Assembly (NCBI GenBank): GCA_015680685.1
Contig: MNCI01021399.1
Location: forward strand, 1,696,359-1,760,358
Reading direction: 5' to 3'
Source of the DNA: Gnetum montanum
Lineage: Eukaryota; Streptophyta; Gnetopsida; Gnetales; Gnetaceae
DNA: 64,000 nt
Shown here: in pieces, positions 56,912 through 64,000 of the stretch
Position numbering within the stretch: position 1 is the stretch's first letter
Layout of the letters: each line of letters begins with the position of its first letter
Notes under the pieces: generated by a model
What the model saw: the letters and a program-made list of their open reading frames with translations, nothing else
Told to the model about the DNA's origin: nothing
Database searches by the model: none
Made by a program: the position numbers and the translations under genes

Positions 56912-57456
56912 ATAAAATTATTTAACTTGTTGAATGTTGATAAGGATTAATTTTTGTGGGTTGGTTGGGTAGTAAATTTGCATCGTGCTTGATTGATATG
57001 TAGCATAGATGATATAGGATCCTTTCCATAACATCTAAAATTTTATCCTTTGAATGATATGCTTTGGGTTATAGTAGAAGACTCTATCTCTAGGCCAAAT
57101 AGAAATGTGTGTGATCTTGGTGTCATGTCAATGTTTAGAATACTTATTTTAAATTTTGTTACTCATTTAGGCTACTAATATATTTTCATCTAGTAGATTA
57201 AGATTCATTAATCATCCCTTCTAAACTAGTTTAAATCTTTCTTAAGTGCACATGCAGTTGTAAGGGTATCTATCTCTGCTTGGACTAGTAGAGTAGGTAA
57301 TTTTCCATTAACTAGCTCATATAGTGAATACCCTATAGGATGTTCCCAAGTTGATCAATATGCCCATATAGCATCATTAATTTTAGTACTCTAATCCTTC
57401 CTATATCTACTAAAATTTCTATTTAATGTTTGCGTAATCTCTCTATTAGTTACTTT
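56912..57456 (-). pseudogene. Integrase of H, C-terminal half, cut by J
   Basis: On the minus strand the sequence starts at KVTNREITQTLNRN, just past the third catalytic position. It continues with NDAIWAY and YELVNGKLPTL, then the C-terminal domain DRVFYYNPKHIIQRIKF, MLWKGSYIIYATYQ and LILINIQQVK. It is collinear with 53190-53740 in I. Stops are frequent. The upstream part is removed by the insertion of J at 57456/57457. Confidence 0.82.
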
Positions 57457-59640
57457 TGAAACACCATAAATTTTGGGACTCTCATGATTCAACAGTCCTA
57501 AAATTTGGGCAAGGATCCTTGCAAGAATGATGTCACAATGAACCGTGTAGATGACATGGCACCCCAGAAGTCCTAATGCCTACAAAGTCACTTCTGAGCC
57601 TGCCTGCTGCCCTCTGTAGCATAGTCAATGTAGCACCCAGCCATGAGGCCAGTTTGCACGAAAAGGACACTAGGGGTAGACCATATAGTCCAACAAATTT
57701 TCTATCTCCTAGGCTGACAGGCTTGTTACACCCTCTAGCTTGCCCAACTTGACACTTGACTTGGCTGACAGTCTACCTAGGGACCATGCTAGGAGTTTTC
57801 GAAGGTGTTTAGGATGGACTAAACAATTTGGTAAGTTTTCTAACTGCAAGAACCTGCTATGCTACACAAGGTAGCAGGCTTTGAAAAGACTGATCGGGCT
57901 TCCAAGATGCAGATTGACAATGACTCAGTCCTCTAGGATATCTGCCCCACTTCATCCTTGATGCATGAGTAACATGATGCAACAAAATGTGGCAAGTTTT
58001 ATCATAAATCATCTAAATTTGAATGCTACGCTATGCTACACTACGTAGTGTAGCACAGTGTAGCGGGAATGTATTGTGATAATACTCTTACTTAGATTAC
58101 TTTGATGGACTAAGTATGTTTTCCCATGTCTTAACCATCAAACATGCTTTATTTGCAGCAACACCAAGACATGACCAACATCCCATAACAAAATGTTTGT
58201 GAAAAGAGAAAAGATTCGAGCTAGACTGGGTGCTACGCTACGCAGCGTAGCATAGCATAGCAGGGTCAAAATGCAAGAAAGTCCTCTGACAAGTGGTCCG
58301 AGCAAAGGAATTGCACTTGGTATACCTGGACCTTCAAGACTGCCTATCCCACTTCGCCCCTGGGTTCCAAGCAAATTTTCTTGACAAAAGCATTGTAAAT
58401 CAAGCAAGAATGCATGCCACACTGGCTGCTACACTATGCTACGCTACACAGCGTAGTGGAGATACAAAGCTTTGAAGTGTCCCAAGGATGAACCCCGCAA
58501 GTCCCAGGACCTTTCAGCATGGAAAACAGAGTTGTCAATTGCAACAGCTACTTGCCTAGCTAGGCATCAGATAGGTATTCTCAGCTTTCAAGAAAAATTT
58601 CTGTCAAGACTGGCGGCTATGCTATGTAGCATAGTGCAGCGTAGCGTGTGGGTGTTTACGCTACGTCGATACGTTAGGTAGCGTAAATAGAATAACACTC
58701 ACATAGAAGAATTAGGGCATCTCTAGTTGGCTCCATAACTTGTTGGCAGTGGTCACGCCTGTCTCGGTGTCTCTTCAATCGATAGGATTAGCAAGTTTGC
58801 TTTGTTTTGCACCCCCTGATTATTCCCAAAGTTGTCCCTACGCTTGACCCTGCTCGCTAGAGTAGGGAAGACATAGTCCTGGAGCACAAGCCTTACTTTG
58901 CATTCATTGTTAGCATTTTTTGTAACAAACATGGTAGTTCCCTAGATTCTGGCACATGAAGCTTGAATAGTATGATCACAACATAGTGGTTCACATTCAA
59001 CATCACACTACAGCATAGCACATTAGCATAACATTGCAACCCAGCATTACACAGTAGCATGGCACAGTCACGTTTGCACTCTGTGGGATCCAAGACACAT
59101 GGAATCCAAACCACGTTTCTCTCCTGCATTTGAATTTATAAATACCTCGAAAAATGTTCAAGGGGTTGGCTTTTGGCATTGTTGGCTTTGAGAATCACCT
59201 TTCTTGCGGTTGGCTTCGAAGATTAGCATTTTGGCATTTGTCTTTCTTGCTGTTGGCAACCGTTTGGGACGCTACCGCCAACGAGTGTCCTCGAACAGGA
59301 TTTAGGTGCCTGCTGGTCTCTAGCAACACCAAGGCCCAGATACCTCCAAATAAACTCAGTAGTTAATGTGAGTATGTGTGTGTGCTGTTGCGGCGTGCGG
59401 TTGTGAGAAATGTAACGATTGCGTTGTGTGTAAACTACAAATGACTTACTTTAAAGAGATTCAGCCAACTTTGCCAAGTACTGTGAGTTGTTGAAAATTT
59501 CCTATTTTGTTCAACTGCCTAGTCTACGCGGTCCTTATAATACCTACTTGTAACAAATAAAATTTTGCAAAAACATTTGAGCACAACTCCGCAATCTACT
59601 CCTAATTTTCCCCAGAGAAAGAGATAGTTCCACAAGAAAA
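57457..59640 (+). repeat. J: Tat-like LTR related to K, plus orientation, incomplete
   Basis: It starts TGAAACACCATAAATTTT at 57457, the 5' LTR end of K in the opposite orientation. The TATA box TTTATAAATA is at 59135-59144. Five hairpins lie near 57865, 58045, 58247, 58443 and 58630. Similarity to K's LTR is clear to about 59280 and then weakens. From the length of K the end is expected near 59700, and no PBS is seen. The right border is approximate because L seems to begin here. Confidence 0.72.
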
Positions 59641-62101
59641 CTAGAAATAGAGCAAGATTCGATGGAAATAAGCAGAAAAGAAAAGAAAGCAGATTTGTGT
59701 AGACCTCAAATATTTAAACAAGGTAAAATGACACGAGTAAACACTTCGCAATAAAGCTATCCCAAATTCAATATCTACGAATTGTTCAAACTTCCAAGGC
59801 TCAAACAAGCAATATCTTCAAGACAATCCTACTATGCTACCAAAAATTGCTGCATAAACTACCACGTACGAGACTCCATTTTGACTAGATAATAGATGTC
59901 AACGATTGCATTCAAACAGAACCTTTAAAAGACTTGACAATTTCTAATTGAAAAAACACCAGAATTCACTTTAAAGATAAAATGAAGTTATTCTGGTCCC
60001 ATCAAAATACCAAAGATTCTCTGAACCCTCTCGACTACTGAATTGTTCAACGGCGTGACTACAAATAGAGGCTCTCTTACAACAATCCCAATAGCAGTTC
60101 CCACACGTTACACAATAACAAAATTTACTACTAAAATGCTCTCAAGGCTTTTAAACACAAGCGCTTCTATGGCAAAATTTTAATAGAAATTTCTATCGGG
60201 CAACAAGAACAATAAGAGCAATCTAAAAATCCCAAAATTACTTGCCAAGGATGATACTATCTAAACCACTAGCTAAACAATTTAAACAAAACAAAAAATG
60301 AAATGAAAAATTCATAGGACCATGACAAAGAGGCTGAAATCTTTACTCTAGCAAGCCATCTTGTAAGCAATCGTTCACAATTTCTTTACAAAGCTCTTCT
60401 CAAGACCTCAAGTATGTCTCCGAGTGAGAGCCCAAGTGTGATCCCAATGTCTTCTCAAAAGTGTGATGTATGAGACCTCCCAAAAGTCCTAAAAACAATT
60501 GAGATTCTTCCTTTTTTTCTTCCTTTTTTCCCTCCTTTGAAGCCTTTTTATAGGGTTCCAAGGTAGGTAGGGAAGTTACATATTTAAAATTATCTCACCT
60601 AACTTCTCTCCCAAGTAACTTGACCAACCAATTAGAAGATTACTTGCCCAACAAGTTAGGAAATTACTTGCCCAACAAGTTAGGAAGCATTAACTTAGGA
60701 GGTTAGGAAGTTAGGAGATAAATATTGCTTTTGAAAAATAATTCCAATATTTCATATAATTTTTCACAATTATAGCTTTAATAGCCTTTCATTTTTACTT
60801 AAAATTTGAAGAATGGTTATTGAAGCTCCTAGTGAGTTTATAAACAAGGCGATAATATAATATCTACCTTGGCATAAATATTGCTGGTACCTTAATTCTA
60901 AATATTTTATGTGCACTTGCATCCGAATGAAAATGGCTGGAAAAATTTAAATTCAAAACACCAAGACCGAATGTGAAGGCGCTAGGCTTGGAACTGCCAT
61001 TAAATACTTCCAAAAAAAATATATCCTGCCTTGCCAGAAATCGTTGGCAACCACCACCGCAGAAGAAGGCTTTGCCGCTGCATCCAGCGTTGTTGTTTTA
61101 TACATTCGGTTGCTGGAGGAGAAAGATCTGGAGATAGAAATGATGTATTGGACATATGGCCCTGGACATGGGGTTTTCGATTGCCTGAAACTATTTTATT
61201 TTGCCACAATTTCGCTTAGGGCTTCCTGCGTTTTTGTGTTTCTGTAGATCATTTTTTAATTCCTGCTGTAGATTTCAAGGTTAAGGGAAAATGTAACAGA
61301 GATCTGAGCATCAGAGAATTCGGCATTAGGTAAGGTAGGTTAGGAATAGCCCTGCAACGGCCAGAAAAATCTTCAGGTGGTGCATGCGTTGCAGGACACA
61401 TCGGCGACATCGGAGGCGGGCGGATCAATTGCATAAGAAATTTGAAATCGAAATGGTTTCTGCCTTGGAAGTGGCAACACCTAAGTGAGTTCTTCTTCCA
61501 CCTTGAATCCGCGTCCCTGCAAAAATTATTTTTTATTTGTTTTTGGCACTACGCGACCAGCAGAGACGTCACTGATTTACGGCCAAAAGGAATAGTTGAT
61601 TCTACGTGAAATGAAAGCCATTACAAGGCAAAGAGAATCTTGCATTCCCCTGCCTTAGTACCAACGTGATCCCTATAAACAAAATGGCATTCTCTTGGAC
61701 TATTTTCATTTCTTTATAGCAATTTCGTCTATTTCCTCCCAACGTGTACAGTGGCTGGAACTGTGTTTGTTTTTTTTGTAGTAAAAAAATTATCCAAACC
61801 TTACAATAGTGACTTTGATATTTCTCATTGATGCATCCATAAACGGGATCGGCTCTTTTAGCTTTTCAACTCTTTTCATCCTTCCCTTTGCAAAGGAGCA
61901 TGATGAATTTTTCTTTCCTTGATATTAACTCTTGAAAATGAAAATATTATATCTTCATTTCCTAATTTTCTACATGAAAATTCTAGTATAAAATATCAAT
62001 AAGGCTCAACCATCATATATATTTTTTCTTTGAATATCTTTTATGGCTTATTCATATTTTATCACCTTTGCTGTTCCATGAAATGGCTAAATGTGCCAAC
62101 A
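59641..62101 (-). repeat. 3' LTR of L (right end 62101, left end uncertain)
   Basis: The minus-strand start reads TGTTGGCACATTTAGCC at 62101, directly after a PPT. A TATA box (CCTATAAAAAG, minus strand) lies at 60544-60554. The stretch between the two is AT-rich and non-coding apart from small ORFs that look like chance (61000-61250). The left end could not be fixed because no second copy is in the window. Confidence 0.55.
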
Positions 62102-62118
62102 TTTCTGCCCCCCTCTAA
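62102..62118 (-). promoter_or_regulatory. Polypurine tract of L
   Basis: The minus strand reads TTTTAGAGGGGGGCAGAAA, placed directly before the LTR start TGTTGG. Confidence 0.7.
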
Positions 62119-62298
62119 AACTTAAATAAACTTGTACAACTTCATTTCAAAACTCAAACATCCTAAAATTTTCATTGAATTTTTTACATTAAAAAAGAAA
62201 TCTTTTTTGAGGAAAATTCCCATTTAACATAAGGTGTGATGGGACAAAAACCTCATTCCTAAGGAAAATCAAACAGTACATAACAAATCCTTCATGAA

Positions 62299-62811
62299 CT
62301 ATTCTTGAGGTGGAAACTGAATTGTGAGGGTTACCCTAGTGGGAATCCTCATCTCTCTAACTGTTTCATAGGAAATATCTGATGTGATGATGGCGGTCCT
62401 ATTGATTTCGGGCTTGGTAGAGCTCTCACCTTGATCTACTGGAGCTTTCTCTTTGGCACTTTTCTCATTTTCCTTTTCGGATGAGCTCTTTTGTTCTTCT
62501 TCATTAAGTCCTTCATTTTCCTCTTAGGAGACAAAAGCTTCTCCCCATCCCCATGATGACTCTTCATAGTTTGGTGGCTCTTCTCCTTTTTCTTCTTCTT
62601 TGGAACAATCTCGATATCGCCCCCAAACATTGGACTCTATATCCAAACCTCTAGTGAGAAAAGAAAATTCATTGGACAACCAAGCCATAAAAGTACACTC
62701 CTTTGGAGCTCCACAAGATCTAGCCTTTAGATAAGCCTTCAATACATGTTCAGGGCAACATCCCATCACATATGGAATAAAAGGCTTTCTCATTGTTCTC
62801 TCAAACTCCAT
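62299..62811 (-). pseudogene. Extra ORF of L downstream of integrase (about 170 codons, one internal stop)
   Basis: The ATG is at 62809-62811 and the TAG at 62299-62301. A single TAA near 62525 interrupts an otherwise open phase. The first half has MEFERTMRKPFIPYV, CCPEHVLKAYLKARSCG and FMAWLSNEFSFLTRGLDIES. The second half is acidic and serine- and lysine-rich, then ends ITSDISYETVREMRIPTRVT. It has its own TATA-like box about 70 bp upstream. No homologue is recognised. Confidence 0.6.
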
Positions 62812-62878
62812 TAGCTCTCCCTAACCTTCACTACCAAACTTGAATTGAAAGATGATGAAATCTTAAGCAATCTAACCC

Positions 62879-62890
62879 TCCTTTTATAGG
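62879..62890 (-). promoter_or_regulatory. TATA-like box upstream of the extra ORF of L
   Basis: The minus strand reads CCTATAAAAGGAGGG, about 70 bp upstream of the ATG at 62811, downstream of the integrase stop. It suggests separate transcription of the extra ORF, as inferred for ORF3 of F. Confidence 0.5.
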
Positions 62891-63179
62891 TACTAAAATG
62901 TTTAATTTCCATCCAAGTGTCTTCAACCAAGCTTCCTTCTTTCTAGGCATTCAAACCATTTTTCACAATCCTCACTAAGTGGTGGGTGAGTCACCTTCCC
63001 CACTTGTCAAACTTGTAGAATTCCACTTGTTTCACTTGTAGGCTTCCACTTGCCCCATTTGAAGGAAAGTTATTTCCTAATTTAAATAAAGCATAATCAA
63101 ACATACTAATTAATACTATTTACATAATACTATATACATATATTATTTTTGTGTAATTACATCTTCAAGTTGTATGCAA
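62891..63179. other. L spacer between integrase and extra ORF
   Basis: AT-rich, no ORF. It contains nothing recognised other than the TATA-like box at its left end. Confidence 0.55.
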
Positions 63180-64000
63180 TTATCCCAAATAATATTTTAT
63201 ATGCAAAACATTATATGGAAATTGCAGTTTCATGCCATCCAAAGTTGATAATTTGTAAGTATCCTCTGATAATTGCTTTGTAATTTGAAAAGGACCAATC
63301 CATGTCAGAGTAAACTTATTTGGTTTCTTCATATTCCATAATAAGACAAGGTCTCCTATCTTGAAATTCCTTTTCAAAGCTTTCTTATCAAACCATCTTT
63401 TAACTTGAAAGGTATTCTGTAACAAATTATCCCTCGCTTTTTCTACTTCAGCTTCTCTTTTAATAAGCAAAGTCAAAAAACTTCTATCTTTATCAGTCCT
63501 TTCACTATATCTTTGTACAAATTCAGAAGCTGAGCTTATAATCTTGTTTGTAATTCTTGCTGGCAAACCATAGACTAAATTATATGGTGATGCCCCAATA
63601 GCTTTCTTGAATATGATTCAATCTAACGATAATGCGAATTGTAGATAATCGATCCAATTTCCTGGATTCCCATCCATTGATTTCTTGATATAAGTGATAA
63701 GATTTTTATTGGTGGATTCTGCTAGGCCATTTCCTTGAGGATAATAATTTGATGAGGAAAATAAGAAAATAGATTTTGTAGATGCCCACCCGATAAGGTC
63801 TTCGGATTTGAAGGTGAGTCCATTGTCTAACACTAACACTTCGGGTACACCAAATGTACTTAGAATGTGGTCTTCTGGAAACTTAATCACGTCTGATGCT
63901 GAACTTCCTCTTAGAGCTTTTGCTTCAGACCATTTAGTGAAATAATCAGTAGTTGTGAGAATAAACTTATGTACAGCTCTTGAAGGAGTAATTGTACCAA
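63180..64000 (-). pseudogene. Integrase of L, C-terminal half, runs off the right edge
   Basis: The stretch 63618-63890 carries VPEVLVLDNGLTFKSEDLIG (second catalytic Asp kept) and YYPQGNGLAESTNKNLITYI (Glu kept). The C-terminal domain at 63180-63566 has RWFDKKALKRNFKIGDLVLLW and WIGPFQITKQLSEDTYKL, the GPY/F-type module. The two stretches are in the same phase, and one TGA at 63618-63620 (probably from CGA) lies near the junction. The end is at 63180. Confidence 0.85.

Larger units (their letters stand above)
4957..57456 (-). mobile_element. Element H: oldest Athila-like element, now in three blocks
   Basis: The blocks are 4957-9914 (3' LTR part, PPT, ORF3, spacer), 26924-27587 (spacer) and 56539-57456 (spacer and integrase). 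The order is right when G (9915-26923) and I (27588-56538) are removed, and both insertions are flanked by TSDs that confirm this. B cuts its 3' LTR and J cuts its integrase. H is the most diverged Athila-like copy. It carries both integrase and the long ORF3, so it represents the ORF3-bearing type that still had pol. Confidence 0.8.
62119..64000 (-). mobile_element. Element L: 3' internal part of a minus-strand Ty3/gypsy element
   Basis: It contains PPT, an extra ORF and the integrase C-terminal half, and continues past the right edge. The integrase differs from those of I, H and K, so L is a third lineage in the window. I cannot name the lineage, and no chromodomain is visible. Confidence 0.75.

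Noticed and set aside
58138-58422. 94-codon ORF
   Set aside because: It lies within the U3 of J and includes one of its hairpins. It has no coding signature.
61000-61434. Cluster of small ORFs on both strands
   Set aside because: They lie in the putative LTR of L, overlap each other and show no motif.

Overview
This window looks like intergenic DNA from a large, repeat-rich plant nuclear genome. It is AT-rich, and essentially all of it is decayed Ty3/gypsy LTR retrotransposon sequence stacked by nested insertion. I found no ordinary host gene, no RNA gene and nothing prokaryotic. Old, mutated but still recognisable nested elements suit a conifer or other gymnosperm, but the species cannot be decided from the sequence.

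The stack can be read from LTR ends, primer-binding sites (PBS), polypurine tracts (PPT) and target-site duplications (TSD). Letters are mine. The oldest layer is H, a minus-strand Athila-like element now in three blocks (4957-9914, 26924-27587, 56539-57456). It keeps part of its 3' LTR, a long third ORF (ORF3) and part of its integrase. B (5' end 2617-4956) sits in H's 3' LTR, and A (1-2616) sits in the gag of B. G (9915-26923, TSD CAAAT/CAAAC) sits in H downstream of integrase. D (13321-26468) sits in the integrase of G. F (17697-26306, TSD ACAAG) sits in the gag of D. I, on the plus strand (27588-56538, TSD GATGA), also sits in H. K, a minus-strand Tat-like element (31744-50787), sits in the pol of I. 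J, a Tat-like LTR on the plus strand, starts at 57457 inside the integrase of H. L, another minus-strand gypsy element, runs from roughly 59640 to the right edge.

The Athila-like families share a short-U3 LTR, a tRNA-Asp-type PBS and a gag with an odd zinc knuckle, CX2CX3HX4C. They form three structural classes. I and G have pol plus a short 3' ORF. H has integrase plus the long ORF3. D and F have no protease, RT, RNase H or integrase. In D and F the gag reads in frame into what looks like the last residues of integrase, and ORF3 follows. D and F are therefore a non-autonomous gag+ORF3 family that probably relied on pol supplied in trans. ORF3 copies are preceded by a splice-acceptor and branch-point motif. 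In F and H they are also preceded by a second PPT-like motif and an internal TATA/palindrome module resembling the LTR promoter.

The most unusual object is inside K. Between its protease and RT lies a roughly 6 kb block holding an intron-containing gene on the opposite strand (about 39257-44187). The gene has a TATA box inside an inverted repeat, about eight exons with GT..AG borders, and blocks of the same tandem-repeat family on both sides. I do not recognise its protein. Each LTR family also carries its own amplified short palindrome: GATATC units in most Athila-like LTRs, TAATAATTAGA units in G, and GCTACGCTATGC-type hairpins about 190 bp apart in K and J. In F and G the copy number differs between the two LTRs of one element.
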